DNA of 64,000 bases from Cellulophaga algicola DSM 14237 (GTDB lineage Bacteria > Bacteroidota > Bacteroidia > Flavobacteriales > Flavobacteriaceae). The DNA lies in the NCBI RefSeq assembly GCF_000186265.1, contig NC_014934.1, forward strand, positions 124,001-188,000. Direction: 5' to 3'. Positions 18,749 to 28,323 of the stretch are shown in pieces. Numbering within the stretch: position 1 is the first letter of the stretch; each line of letters opens with the position of its first letter. Both the position numbers and the translations under genes were made by a program. The notes beneath the pieces were generated by a model. That model was not told the DNA's origin. It did no database searches and was given only the letters and a program-made list of their open reading frames with translations.

Positions 18749-19888
18749 ATGAATTTAAATGTGCTAGAAATTCTAGTTTTTGTAAGCTTAATTCAAGGCC
18801 TACTCTTTTCTGTAGTTCTTTTAACTCAGAAAACCTTTCGTGTCAAAGCAAATAAATACCTTGCATACAGTACTTTTTTGTTATCTTATATTGGTGTAGT
18901 AGAGCTTTTGGTCGCAAAAGATTTGGATGAAAAATATTATTTCATTGATTATTTTGGAGATGATATCCCATGGCTTTTTCTCTTTTATATTCCCATGCTG
19001 ATTTACTTTTTAAAATCTACCAAAAATAGCTATGCTAAGAGCAAAAAAATTTGGATTCTTACCGGTCCGTTTTTCTTCTTTTGGGTTTTATATGCTATGA
19101 TTGATTTTCAATTAGATTTTAAGTTTCTAGATTGGGATATAATTACCAACTACTATAGACTGGTGTACGAAACTGAATTTTATACATCTATCTTATTCAA
19201 TACAAGTTTAATCACCCTTTCTTATTTTATTATCAAAAAAAGTACCATTAGTCCTGATGAAAAAAAATGGTTGAAAAATATATGGGCCTTTAATGCTGCC
19301 CTATTGTTCATCTGGGTGATCAATACTTTTATTCCAGAAGATCTATACCCTATTGCACATAGTGATATTACCTATCCTGTGTGGTTAGGAGTTTCTTTTT
19401 ATGTGTATTGGCTTATATTTAGGGGACTACTGCAATTAAAACTCTCTCAAGATAAATCAGAACTACATGAATTACGCAAAGGTTCTGTATTAGTAACCAA
19501 GAAAGTTATCGCTACGGAGAACTCTGAACCTTCCATTGTACCTCAAAACAACTATTTCCAGGAATTTACGGCATTAATGACGGTAGAGAAATTATATAGA
19601 AATCCAGAAATAAGTAGAGACCTGATTGCCGAAAAACTAAATCTAAGCCCTGGCTATCTCTCACAAGTAATTAGTGCTGCTGTTGATTCCAATTTCAGTT
19701 CTTTAATTAACGATTATCGCATTAGCGATGCCAAACAAATGCTCCTAGATTCAGACTTTGATAAGTACAGCGTTGTTGCCATTGGTTTAGAGGCTGGTTT
19801 TAAATCTAAATCTACATTTTACACTGCCTTTAAAAAGCATACAGGATTTACCCCCAATCAGTTTAAAGCGCTGAAGAAAGAGTCCTAA
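18749..19888 (+). CDS. AraC-family transcriptional regulator with N-terminal membrane domain
   Basis: The 379-residue product has about seven membrane helices in residues 1-235 (LEILVFVSLIQGLLFSVVLL, WLFLFYIPMLIYFLKS, WLGVSFYVYWLIFRGLL) and a cytoplasmic C-terminal AraC HTH domain from about 280. The latter shows LIAEKLNLSPGYLSQVISAA and VAIGLEAGFKSKSTFYTAFKKHTGFTPNQFK. This architecture is widespread in Bacteroidota as a one-component membrane sensor-regulator. The targets may be the barrel and S41 genes just downstream, but this rests on position only. Confidence 0.88.
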   Translation: MNLNVLEILVFVSLIQGLLFSVVLLTQKTFRVKANKYLAYSTFLLSYIGVVELLVAKDLDEKYYFIDYFGDDIPWLFLFYIPMLIYFLKSTKNSYAKSKKIWILTGPFFFFWVLYAMIDFQLDFKFLDWDIITNYYRLVYETEFYTSILFNTSLITLSYFIIKKSTISPDEKKWLKNIWAFNAALLFIWVINTFIPEDLYPIAHSDITYPVWLGVSFYVYWLIFRGLLQLKLSQDKSELHELRKGSVLVTKKVIATENSEPSIVPQNNYFQEFTALMTVEKLYRNPEISRDLIAEKLNLSPGYLSQVISAAVDSNFSSLINDYRISDAKQMLLDSDFDKYSVVAIGLEAGFKSKSTFYTAFKKHTGFTPNQFKALKKES

Positions 19889-19970
19889 TTCATCACATTC
19901 TAACTTTTTGGGACTTGTAATGTTTTGGTTGATTGTACTATTGAGCTATCAATCAAAATCTTAAGAACTC

Positions 19971-20747
19971 ATGAAAACAGCGCTTACAGTACTCTTTTTA
20001 CTCTTCTGTAGACACCCTAGTGTGTTTGCACAAGCCCAAGAATCTTTCCCCACCCATTATATTGGCATAGGAATAGGCTATAGTTTTGATCATATCAGCG
20101 ATCAGAATTTCTCTCCTTTACACCAGAAAGGACAAGGACTATTTTACAGGGTATTTTATGAACACCGAAAAGAAAATAGTTTAAAAGTAGCCCTTACCTA
20201 TGGAAATAATTCATTAAAATCTGGCGCTAATGATGACTTCACTAGCGCTCACTATTTTGTCGATGTAGGAATCTCCTACTTAAAAAATTTAGCTGCTTCG
20301 GATGCTGTAACAAAATATTATTTAGGTGGTGCCTATGGCCTGAGAATTACCTATTTAGATTGGAAAGACCAAGATGCTTTCAGTTACGTTGCTACAAACG
20401 GATTATCGCTTTCTGGAGCAGTAGAAACCAAAATAAACGACAAGCAACGAATAGGAACTACGGTTGCCATTCCTGTAGTACAATTTTTAAGCAGACCACC
20501 ATACAATGGTATCGACGAGTTTATCATAGCACACCAAGACAACCCCGCGGCTATAATTTTTAATGGAAAATTAGCTTCTTTTAAAACCTATAAAGCCATT
20601 AGCTGGAACATTAATTATAGAAAGGAAATTTCACCTCATTTTAATTGGAATGTAAACTATGACTTCAGTCTTCAAACGGTAGACCAAGAACAAGAATACA
20701 AAAGCATTTCTAACCGCATTTCTACAAGTGTACTTTATAAATTTTAA
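19971..20747 (+). CDS. Putative outer-membrane beta-barrel protein
   Basis: The 258-residue product has a signal peptide (cut near VFAQ). The rest is made of alternating amphipathic strands ended by aromatic residues (YIGIGIGYSFDHI, GLFYRVFYEH, LKVALTYGNN, YFVDVGISYLK) and a final Phe (SVLYKF), the usual barrel-assembly signal. It resembles small flavobacterial barrels; the ligand is unknown. Its stop is 1 nt from the next start, so it is co-transcribed with the S41 protease. Confidence 0.75.
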   Translation: MKTALTVLFLLFCRHPSVFAQAQESFPTHYIGIGIGYSFDHISDQNFSPLHQKGQGLFYRVFYEHRKENSLKVALTYGNNSLKSGANDDFTSAHYFVDVGISYLKNLAASDAVTKYYLGGAYGLRITYLDWKDQDAFSYVATNGLSLSGAVETKINDKQRIGTTVAIPVVQFLSRPPYNGIDEFIIAHQDNPAAIIFNGKLASFKTYKAISWNINYRKEISPHFNWNVNYDFSLQTVDQEQEYKSISNRISTSVLYKF

Positions 20748-20748
20748 T

Positions 20749-21783
20749 ATGAAAAAGATCATTCTAATAGGTACTCTAGTACTACTCGTTTCTTGTGCTA
20801 AAACTTTTTTACCCAAGGAAGAACCAACCACCAACAGCGCTACTTTTGAACTTTTCTGGAAAGATTTTGACCTGCATTATAGCTTATTTGACGTCCGAAA
20901 TATAGATTGGGATGCCCTCTACAGCAGCTACCAACCTAGGGTTAATGAAGAACTCTCGGAAACCGAATTTTGGAACCTACTCGCTAGTCTCATTGAAAAT
21001 TTAGATGATAGCCATACGGTCTTGTATGATGGTAAAGGAAATAGCTACCGCTCTGGCTATGCTTTAAACGAACAATCTATAGCTGAAATTAGTGAAGAAT
21101 TGATACGTACTACCTATGTAGAAGCGCTAAAAGAAGTTAGCTCTGAAGAGCAATTGGCGTATGGGAAAATAAAAGGCAAAAACATAGGATACATCTATTT
21201 AGGAGTAATGGATGGTCAAAATCCCGCTAGTATCCATTCTATCCTAGAAGAGTTTTCAAATGTAGAGGCTATTTTACTAGATGTACGGCAAAATACAGGA
21301 GGAGATGATCGGTATGCCGCAGCAATTGCAAAAGCGTTTTCAGATGGGGAACATTTAATTTATTCGGTAGCTACCCGAAATGGCCCTAGCCATGATGATT
21401 TTGATGCGCAAAAAAACTATTACACTGCATATGATGCGAGTCAAATATTTTCTAAACCCGTTGTCGTACTCACGGATAGGAAAACTATTAGTGCAGGAGA
21501 GATTTTTTTGCTTCATATGAAATCTTTCAAAAATGTAATCCAAATTGGTGATACTACAGCAGGCGATTTTTCTACCGTAAGCAATATGCGCTTTTTACCC
21601 AACGGATGGCATTATAGGTATTCTATTCAGAAATTTCTATTGCCTAATGGCGAAAGCTTAGACGGTGTTGGGCATATCCCGGACGTGTACGTAAAGAATA
21701 CAGTAGAACATATTGCTGCTAAAGAAGATAAGGTAATAGATACCGCCCTAGAATACGTATTAGAAACCTATGGTATTGATTAA
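20749..21783 (+). CDS. S41-family peptidase, lipoprotein
   Basis: The ATG at 20749 follows the barrel gene stop by 1 nt and opens a lipoprotein signal (LIGTLVLLVSCAK). The 344-residue chain has an N-terminal helical region (ELFWKDFDLHYSLFDVRNID) and a C-terminal S41 tail-protease domain: VEAILLDVRQNTGGDDRYA, the catalytic serine segment TISAGEIFLLHMKS, and GVGHIPDVYV at the end. There is no clear PDZ domain. It is an envelope-anchored serine protease, probably acting with the adjacent barrel. Confidence 0.88.
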   Translation: MKKIILIGTLVLLVSCAKTFLPKEEPTTNSATFELFWKDFDLHYSLFDVRNIDWDALYSSYQPRVNEELSETEFWNLLASLIENLDDSHTVLYDGKGNSYRSGYALNEQSIAEISEELIRTTYVEALKEVSSEEQLAYGKIKGKNIGYIYLGVMDGQNPASIHSILEEFSNVEAILLDVRQNTGGDDRYAAAIAKAFSDGEHLIYSVATRNGPSHDDFDAQKNYYTAYDASQIFSKPVVVLTDRKTISAGEIFLLHMKSFKNVIQIGDTTAGDFSTVSNMRFLPNGWHYRYSIQKFLLPNGESLDGVGHIPDVYVKNTVEHIAAKEDKVIDTALEYVLETYGID

Positions 21784-21952
21784 TTTTAAGCAAAAAACGA
21801 TAGTTCTAGACACCGTATAGTACTAGGATTATATTTATAGACTCGAGTGTAATTTCTGGTGCTTTGTTGCGACTAATTTTTATGAAATTTTAATTAGATT
21901 CAAACCTAAAGAATCTATTACTTTGTAACATTTTTTCGAAAAATTTAAGCAT

Positions 21953-22969
21953 ATGTCAACAAAAAATATAGCCTATTCCGTTTTAGATCTAGCCATAGTA
22001 TCTAAGGGCAACACCTTAAACGAAACTTTTAAAAACTCATTAACCTTAGCACAAAAGGCAGAAGAAGCGGGCTACACTCGCTTTTGGCTCGCAGAGCACC
22101 ATAATTCTGATCATATTGGTAGTGTTGCCACCGCCGTTTTAATCGGGTATGTAGCAGAGGGTACTAAAACCATTAGAGTAGGTTCTGGTGGTATTATGCT
22201 CCCTAATCATTCTCCGCTTATTATCGCAGAGCAATTTGGAACTTTAGGCACACTGTATCCAAACCGTATTGATCTTGGGCTAGGTAGAGCTCCAGGTACA
22301 GATCAGGAAACAGCACAAGCCATACGTTCAGACCATCGGCAAGCGGCATTTACCTTTCCGGAAGAGATAGGCCAAATTCAGAACTATTTCTCAGAAGAAA
22401 ATAGAAATTCTCTTGTACGTGCCACGGTTGCCGAAGGTGTTCCTGTGCCCTTGTATATTTTAGGTTCTAGTACAGACAGCGCACATTTGTCTGCAAAAAA
22501 AGGCTTACCCTATGCCTTTGCAAGTCATTTTGCCACTGATAAGCTGTTAGATGCTTTAAAAATTTATCATGAAGAATTTACGCCTTCGTCTTATCTAGCA
22601 AAACCCTACACTATGGCAGGGGTTAATATAATTGTAGCAGATACCGACGAGGAAGCCGAAAGAATAGCCACATCGTTATATAAAATTATTATTGGGCTTC
22701 TAACGGGGAAGAGGGATTTTATGCAACCTCCTACTGCTATGACGCCAGAATTAAGAGAAATGGCTCAGCACCCATCGGTACAGCAGATGCTTAAATATTC
22801 TTTTATAGGAAGCAAAGCAACGGTAAAAAAACAAGTAGCGCAATTTATAGCGACTACTAAGGTTGATGAGCTTATTGCGGTCACTAATATTTACAGTGCT
22901 GAAGACCGTATAAAATCGTATCAGTTATTTGCAGAAATCATGCAAGAGCTAAATGCGGAAGGAGCATAA
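21953..22969 (+). CDS. LLM-class flavin-dependent oxidoreductase (luciferase-like)
   Basis: The 338-residue cytoplasmic TIM-barrel protein has the bacterial-luciferase-like signatures AEEAGYTRFWLAEHHNSDHIG near residue 35, IRVGSGGIMLPNHSPLIIAEQFGTL near 75 and RIDLGLGRAPGTDQET near 102. It closely fits the MsnO8/YhbW subgroup, which uses FMN or F420 as cofactor. The substrate is unknown. It is transcribed alone and ends with a strong terminator. Confidence 0.92.
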   Translation: MSTKNIAYSVLDLAIVSKGNTLNETFKNSLTLAQKAEEAGYTRFWLAEHHNSDHIGSVATAVLIGYVAEGTKTIRVGSGGIMLPNHSPLIIAEQFGTLGTLYPNRIDLGLGRAPGTDQETAQAIRSDHRQAAFTFPEEIGQIQNYFSEENRNSLVRATVAEGVPVPLYILGSSTDSAHLSAKKGLPYAFASHFATDKLLDALKIYHEEFTPSSYLAKPYTMAGVNIIVADTDEEAERIATSLYKIIIGLLTGKRDFMQPPTAMTPELREMAQHPSVQQMLKYSFIGSKATVKKQVAQFIATTKVDELIAVTNIYSAEDRIKSYQLFAEIMQELNAEGA

Positions 22970-23018
22970 GCTATAAAGAATAACTGTTCCTAGGCCCTCT
23001 CTAGGGTAACCTATTCTA

Positions 23019-23073
23019 AAGTGTTGGTTGTAGCGTTTGCTTTGTCAAATAAACTACAGCCAACACTTTTTTT
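23019..23073 (+). terminator. Strong intrinsic terminator
   Basis: A 15-bp stem (23019-23033 with 23054-23068, one G-U pair) encloses a 20-nt loop and is followed by a run of T. It lies 50 nt after the luciferase-like gene. The remaining spacer up to 23314 shows nothing further. Confidence 0.85.
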
Positions 23074-23314
23074 ATGCGCTAATAATTTCAACTCTTGAGA
23101 AAAGCAATACTTTAGTTGCCTACCACTGGGGCATATCCCCCTTATAGCTTTCGTTCTGAATGACTAAAAAAAATTTGTTATAGAAAAAAATTCAATTTCT
23201 CAGTCTAAATGCAGAACTAATAAAGAAAATAATAGTTATTTTTAGGAGCAGATTTTGCTTCTCGATGTTCACTCATCTAAAAGTTGCTACTTTAAAAAAT
23301 ACAAACTATTATTT

Positions 23315-23896
23315 ATGGCAGAAGAATTACCTGAGAATAAAACTCCTGTTGAAAAATTCATGGATCATCTAGACAGAATTTTTCAGGTTGAACCCGAATA
23401 CTTTAGAAACGTATCTGAAATAGATGGAATTGCGGGTGTTACAAGTATCGTGTATAAAGATGTTCCTGATAAAGGAATGATCACTGGTATAACCTATGGC
23501 CTTTCCCTCGTAAATCATCCTGCTTGGAAATTGGGAAGACCTGAATTAATCATAACGGTTGATTCTAAAGATACAACTTGGGCACAAGTGGCTGGATATT
23601 TAGCAAATAGCTTAAGAGGTAATTGTCCTTTTAGTTATAGTAATACCATCAACTTTAGAGAAAAAATATCAGAAGAATCTAATATGGATGCATTTCTTGT
23701 TTTTGCGCCATCAACTTTAGATAAAAAAGACTTCACGAATATAGATGTTGGGTTAGATTATACTATTACCATTGCCGGTCTTTATCCAATCTATGCTTCT
23801 GAAATAGCTTATATCAACAAAAATGGACTTGAAAAATTTTGGAAACATCCCAATTTTGACATGTATGATGTGAATAGAAAACTAATTTCTGAATAA
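23315..23896 (+). CDS. Suppressor-of-fused (SUFU) domain protein
   Basis: The ATG at 23315 (MAEELPENKTPVEKFMDHL) is preferred over a TTG at 23255. The 193-residue cytoplasmic protein follows the bacterial Sufu-domain plan: GITYGLSLVNHPAWKLGRPE near 50, WAQVAGYLANSLRG near 85, LVFAPSTLDKKDF near 130 and a final helix LEKFWKHPNFDMYDVNRK. Bacterial members often occur as immunity proteins of contact-dependent or polymorphic toxins, but no toxin gene was seen next to it. Confidence 0.8.
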   Translation: MAEELPENKTPVEKFMDHLDRIFQVEPEYFRNVSEIDGIAGVTSIVYKDVPDKGMITGITYGLSLVNHPAWKLGRPELIITVDSKDTTWAQVAGYLANSLRGNCPFSYSNTINFREKISEESNMDAFLVFAPSTLDKKDFTNIDVGLDYTITIAGLYPIYASEIAYINKNGLEKFWKHPNFDMYDVNRKLISE

Positions 23897-23931
23897 AAAC
23901 ATCCACCTAAACACTATTGTTAAACGCTAAA

Positions 23932-24519
23932 ATGAAGATAAAATTAATAGCATCAAAAATCAAAGGCTATCTAAAAGAACTAACGATAATTACGGCTGGC
24001 GTGCTCATTGCATTACTTATTAGCAATTACAAAGAAAATAGCCAAGCAAGAGCGTATTATAGGACATCTGTAGAAACGGTGAAAAACGAAGTGCAATCTA
24101 ATTTCTCAAATTTAAAAAGTATTATATAAACACAAAACATATTAATAGATTCCATTAAGAAATATAGTACTGAACCAATTACGATTAGTGATCTTATTAT
24201 TGAAAAAGGCGGAGGAATACAAGGGATTACGCTGAGTAATTCCGGATTAGAATTTTATAAGAAAAATCAAATTAATTCAATTGATTTTAAAATGATGTCT
24301 AGACTCATAGAAATAGAAGCTACTTCAAAACTTATAGAAACTAAAATGGACAAGCTTATGGATTATTTGTATCCCAACCTTTTTGTTGCTTCTGAAGAAA
24401 GTAAAAAACTAATTGTCTTACATCTTAAAAACGTACTAAACAGTGAACTTAAATTAGAACAGCTGTATAAAGAATTCATTACTGAATATGATCTCGAAAA
24501 AAATAGGTCAAATAATTAA
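23932..24519 (+). pseudogene. DUF6090-like membrane protein with one in-frame TAA
   Basis: The ATG at 23932 starts KIKLIASKIKGYLKELTII, followed by a membrane helix (TAGVLIALLISNY) as in DUF6090 proteins. TAA at 24127-24129 interrupts the frame, which stays open afterwards to 24519 with fitting sequence (GGGIQGITLSNSGLEFYKKN, then helical). One substitution would restore about 195 residues. It is a recently disabled gene, or an assembly error. The family name rests on the N-terminal pattern. Confidence 0.75.
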
Positions 24520-24571
24520 ACGTAAACTATAATAACTTAATCTGAATATAACATCAGCTCAAAAACAACCC

Positions 24572-25780
24572 ATGAAAAAACTAATCCTTGTTCTCTTCCT
24601 TATCACATACACAAACTATTCTTTCGGTCAAGAAGTTATGGCTGCTATTGAATCAAATGAACCCGATGAATCCAATTTCTCTAACAACACTATTTTAACC
24701 GCAGAAGACTGGTTACATAATACGTCACACAAGAAATTAACTTACAATACAGCAGTTAAAGAGTTGTTACTCATAAACAGGTATGATGGTACTTTGGAAT
24801 GCTACAACTTAAATTTAGACAAGCAATGGTCTTTTACGCCTACAGATACGTTAAGGCTTAGCAACGGTGGCAATCAGTTTTTCTATAAAGATGGCGTGGT
24901 ATTTACCGCCTATATGACAGGATATATTTATGCCATAAATGCAACAGACGGTACACTATTCTGGGAGGACAAAGTAGGTATGGACCAGGAAGAATTACAC
25001 TTTACCTCTCAATCTTTAACTCCGGTAAACAACAAATTAGTACTTACCTCTAGAACCAATACTAATGTCTATGCGATAAATGCTTCTAACGGTACATTAG
25101 CATGGAACTATAGCTTATCATCACCGCATAGCTATGAACCAAGGTTAATTGTAAATGATATCGTATCCATAAATAATGATCCGCTAATAAATACTTTTGA
25201 ACTAGCTACAGGCAAAGCTCTATACCAAAAAAATTTTAGTACCAATCTTGGAAAACCAGCCACAGACGGTAATTTAATCATTGTTCCTTTTAGTCGCGGC
25301 GATAAAATAGTTGGTCTATTGCCTGAAGCATTTGAGCAACAATGGGAATTTGTGTTTGATGAAGAATACTATAAGGTGGGCGATAAGATTTTTGTAGCGA
25401 ATAATGCCGTTTATTTTGCTACAGAAACTAATGGAGATGAATCTGGTATCTATTGTTTAAATGCGACAGATGGCAGCTTAACTTGGAAAAAAACAATTGA
25501 GGGCGATATCAAACATTTCGAAAAAATAAATGAAACCTTATATGGGTATACCAATGATAAGCTAATTTTTTCTATAGCTATTGAAGATACCGTTTTGAAC
25601 AAAATAAAGGTCAATCACCAGCCTACCTCGAATATTCAACTACAGAATGGCTCTTTATATTTTTATGCGAAAGAAGGCTTAATTGCCTATAATCTTAAAA
25701 CTAAAACCGAAGAAATTGCCATTCCCTATGACGGTAAAGAAAGTTATAGTAGTGATACACAACTGCTATTTATTGAGTAA
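24572..25780 (+). CDS. Exported PQQ-type beta-propeller protein
   Basis: The 402-residue product has a signal peptide (cut near YSFGQ). Repeated blades carry the PQQ-binding-like signature with Ala/Asn, Thr-Asp-Gly and Trp: YAINATDGTLFWEDKVG near 115, YAINASNGTLAWNYSLS near 160, and YCLNATDGSLTWKKTIEG near 300. It lacks dehydrogenase active-site features, so it is more likely a structural or binding propeller (BamB-like fold) than a quinoprotein enzyme. Confidence 0.82.
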   Translation: MKKLILVLFLITYTNYSFGQEVMAAIESNEPDESNFSNNTILTAEDWLHNTSHKKLTYNTAVKELLLINRYDGTLECYNLNLDKQWSFTPTDTLRLSNGGNQFFYKDGVVFTAYMTGYIYAINATDGTLFWEDKVGMDQEELHFTSQSLTPVNNKLVLTSRTNTNVYAINASNGTLAWNYSLSSPHSYEPRLIVNDIVSINNDPLINTFELATGKALYQKNFSTNLGKPATDGNLIIVPFSRGDKIVGLLPEAFEQQWEFVFDEEYYKVGDKIFVANNAVYFATETNGDESGIYCLNATDGSLTWKKTIEGDIKHFEKINETLYGYTNDKLIFSIAIEDTVLNKIKVNHQPTSNIQLQNGSLYFYAKEGLIAYNLKTKTEEIAIPYDGKESYSSDTQLLFIE

Positions 25781-25901
25781 GCCATTGCTAAGTGCTGTCT
25801 TTTTAGCGTAGTGTTGTTTTTAGAAAACAGCTTCTATTAAAACATATAATCTTGAAATAAATATTTTTAGCCCTTGAGGTACACCAAATAAACAAGTATT
25901 A

Positions 25902-26500
25902 ATGTATCAAAACTCCGTGAATAGCGATAACAAAATACACACGACGCTTACTACTTTACTTAAACAAATAGGACCACAAGGGGTGGCGGAATTTTAGAGG
26001 TATCTTCTGTTAAAGATAGCAACATAAATAGGCGATGGTTTAATGACTCGCTAGCAGAAGTTGTAATTCCGCCATATGCAGAGATCCTTACAACAAATGA
26101 TTCCGTTTATTTTTATGGAAAAACTAGTACCACACGCTATAGTGCAGAAACCAGTAGTACTAACCTAAACTTTGATATGACAAAAGAATTTGAAGTGACC
26201 GTAGAAAACATAAAAAACTCTGCTATTTATGAAAATAAACAGCATTGGGAAGAAAGAGGATTAAACCAATCTGATGCCGAAGTAGTTCATATATTACGGA
26301 CTTCCACCAATGATTTCCTTGATAGACTCGACACAATTGTAAACACTAACACTACCAAAAAATCTAAGCTTACTGCTATTCAGGATATCGTTGATAATCT
26401 CCCTTGGGACGATTTGGATACGGAGGAGAAAGAATTTTTAAGCGAAGTTATAGCTCCTGCCATTGAAGCTGCGGGTTTTGATCCTTGGAGTATGATCTAA
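25902..26500 (+). pseudogene. Unknown gene with a single 1-nt frameshift
   Basis: The ATG at 25902 opens MYQNSVNSDNKIHTTLTTLL and ends early at a TAG near 25998. A coherent frame resumes from 25985 (GGILEVSSVKDSNINRRWF) and runs to 26500, including the 107 residues after the ATG at 26177. Adding one base near 25984 would join them into one protein of about 199 residues. No family was recognised; the C-terminal half is helical and acidic. If only the 26177 start is used, the product is 107 residues. Confidence 0.6.
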
Positions 26501-26964
26501 AAAGAGTAAAATAGTTATAGTTGATCTAGTTGATCCAGTTGACGTTATAAACTCTAATTTAACACCATCCTTACATTTCTTATATGACCAGTACTTCAAC
26601 AAGCAAAAAAAAAAATAAAGCAATAAAGCTTTCGGCTTGTACGAATATTCTACTATGTATAGTATTTTAGTTTCTAAGAGCAATAAACATAAGCAGTTAA
26701 GCGGTAGAGTTCTGTTTTTAAAACTATTTACAGACATAAAACAGAACATTGTAGCGCACCCATTACTTAACTTTCAAAAGAATAGGTACACCACATATAC
26801 TTAGACACTTTTTTTCAACTCATTTCTTAAAAGCTGGTACAAACAGAAAGTAAATTAAGGTTTCACTAGGGTATAGTTCTACTACCCAATAGTAATAGAT
26901 ATTCAGATAGCTACTACAACTTTTAAAAAAATAGTAAATCCACTTGATTCCTAGAAAAATATAA

Positions 26965-26996
26965 AAGATATAATGAACATATATTCATTATATCTT
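26965..26996. repeat. Palindrome, copy A (TATAATGAA-type)
   Basis: 13-bp perfect arms (26965-26977 and 26984-26996) flank a 6-nt centre CATATA. The core TATAATGAACATAT is shared with copies at 27007 and 45534. Confidence 0.85.
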
Positions 26997-27006
26997 AAAT
27001 TGGCGG

Positions 27007-27030
27007 TATAATGAACATATGTTCATTATA
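27007..27030. repeat. 24-bp perfect palindrome, copy B
   Basis: TATAATGAACAT is followed directly by its exact reverse complement. It ends 19 nt before the ATG of the lipoprotein gene at 27050. The identical 24-mer occurs at 45534-45557. Confidence 0.9.
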
Positions 27031-27049
27031 CAATTGTTGTACAATATTT

Positions 27050-27631
27050 ATGAAAAACATTATTATCTATAGTTCATTGTTCTTTTTATTGTCTTGTACG
27101 CCAAATCAAAAAAAAGAAACTACAGAAACTCAAGGACAAAAAACTACGATTGTTGACTCTAAACTAAAATTGTCTGACACTCTAATTATTAATAAAGATT
27201 TGAGTATTTCCTATTTAAAGATTGGCTCATTAAATTATTCTGAGTTTAGTGAAAAGGATGGGGCAAAATTTACGAAATCTAAACACGGAGGTTTAAGTTG
27301 TGGCGAATCTGCACCTTTATGGGATTCAACTATTAGTCTAAAGAATGATACGATTGGAATAAAACTAGAGTTTAGTACTACTTGGGTGGAAAATTTAGAA
27401 GAAAAGAAAGAAGAAGTTTTATCACAAATAACCTTAAATAAAACAAAAGCAAAATTTTACAATGGAATAACAATTGGAAAATCAGATTTTACTAAAACAA
27501 AAGTGAAATTTGGAGAACCAGAACAAGAAAGTTTAAATTTTTTACGCTATAAGTTTGAAAAAATTAACGTTAGTTTGATTTATAACGAACTTGGTATTTT
27601 AGATTATGTTCAAATGAATGCAATAAACTAA
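27050..27631 (+). CDS. Lipoprotein of unknown function
   Basis: The ATG at 27050 (MKNIIIYSSLFFLLSCTPNQ) gives a clean lipoprotein signal; an in-frame upstream ATG at 27011 lies inside the palindrome. The 193-residue product has a Lys/Thr-rich linker and then a beta-rich domain (ISYLKIGSLNYSEFSEKDG, GLSCGESAPLWDSTI, FYNGITIGKSDFTKTK). It is a single accessory gene with no recognised family, bounded by the palindrome and a downstream hairpin. Confidence 0.65.
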   Translation: MKNIIIYSSLFFLLSCTPNQKKETTETQGQKTTIVDSKLKLSDTLIINKDLSISYLKIGSLNYSEFSEKDGAKFTKSKHGGLSCGESAPLWDSTISLKNDTIGIKLEFSTTWVENLEEKKEEVLSQITLNKTKAKFYNGITIGKSDFTKTKVKFGEPEQESLNFLRYKFEKINVSLIYNELGILDYVQMNAIN

Positions 27632-27695
27632 AAAACATTGTACAACATTGGTAACCGTTGCACAACTCCATAATTCATAAAATAATGACCTTTAT

Positions 27696-27716
27696 AACCG
27701 CTTTTTAAGGCGGTTT
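27696..27716 (+). terminator. Hairpin after the lipoprotein gene
   Basis: AACCGC (27696-27701) pairs with GCGGTT (27710-27715), followed by TCATTTTTC. It is a modest intrinsic terminator candidate. Confidence 0.45.
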
Positions 27717-28014
27717 CATTTTTCAATCAGTTAAGTAATTAGTTATTTTTAAAGTGCTTATACGTGAGTTTTTTAGAGCATATAAGGTCATTTTTAGAAG
27801 AATGAATAGAGACCCCATTCCTGCTCCACTTTTTACGTGTTTTTGAGTGAATTTCAGGTACTCCTGCCTGCCTGCAGGCACGTTTTCAGATTATAGGCTA
27901 TTGCTGATAGGCGCATCGGTTTTTAAGCTGTAATTCTTTTTATCATCTTTGTTCGAATTTGATTCGATCTCTATCAAAAGGACCTAGGCACTGTTCAGAT
28001 TCCAAGAAAATTAT

Positions 28015-28089
28015 AGAAGGGCGGGATTTCTATGAAACGATATCACCCTGAGGTGTATCTAGCCGAGAACTTTCTGTCCCTCCTATTTT
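28015..28089 (+). ncRNA. Structured element, tandem copy 1 (class unknown)
   Basis: The inner hairpin is GATA(t)CACC-CTGA-GGTGTATC at 28039-28059 with one bulged T, enclosed by GGCGGGA / TCCCTCC on the outside. The conserved flanks TCTATGAAACGATATC and GTATCTAGC are shared with copy 2, 123 nt downstream. The strand is assigned from the orientation of the following gene and is not certain. Confidence 0.5.
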
Positions 28090-28136
28090 AGCTTTTGTTA
28101 CTATCCAAGCTACTACTTTTATAAAATTACTAGCTT

Positions 28137-28210
28137 AAGAAGAGTAGTTAATCTATGCAACGATATCAATAATCTTGTATCTAGCTCAAACTCTAAATCC
28201 CTCTTCTTTA
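28137..28210 (+). ncRNA. Structured element, tandem copy 2 (class unknown)
   Basis: It has the same layout as copy 1: inner hairpin GATA(t)CAA-TAATC-TTGTATC with the bulged T kept, and an outer perfect 8-bp stem AAGAAGAG / CTCTTCTT. One inner base pair changed from C-G to A-T on both sides, a compensatory change. It lies about 110 nt before the exported protein gene at 28324. Confidence 0.5.
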
Positions 28211-28323
28211 TAATCTCTTTTATTTATAAAAAAATGTTATCTTCAAACTAAGAACCAAACATACGAGCCGAGACGTTAGCCGTCATTGTAAAGCGACACT
28301 GCAAACATTGAGTAAATAAAAAA

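Larger units (their letters stand above)
26501..27049. other. AT-rich spacer with two palindromes
   Basis: There is no credible gene in this stretch. A 103-codon frame on the - strand (26438-26749) overlaps the preceding gene and is low complexity. The notable content is the pair of related palindromes at 26965-26996 and 27007-27030. Confidence 0.5.
27632..28323. other. Gene-free stretch holding structured elements
   Basis: No coding frame was recognised. The stretch holds the hairpin at 27696, a CCTGCCTG-type palindrome at 27863-27880, the tandem structured pair at 28015-28210, and a GACGTTAGCC motif at 28271 like the one before the gene at 48224. Confidence 0.55.

Noticed and set aside
20360-20563. 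67-codon frame inside the barrel gene
   Set aside because: It is an overlapping frame within a gene that has a signal peptide and barrel strands in the other frame.
26438-26749. 103-codon frame on the - strand
   Set aside because: It runs antisense into the end of a plausible coding frame and has a low-complexity, Leu/Phe-rich reading from AT-rich DNA.
27940-27990. GTTCGAAT-like stretch suggesting a tRNA T-arm
   Set aside because: No acceptor, D or anticodon stems could be formed around it.
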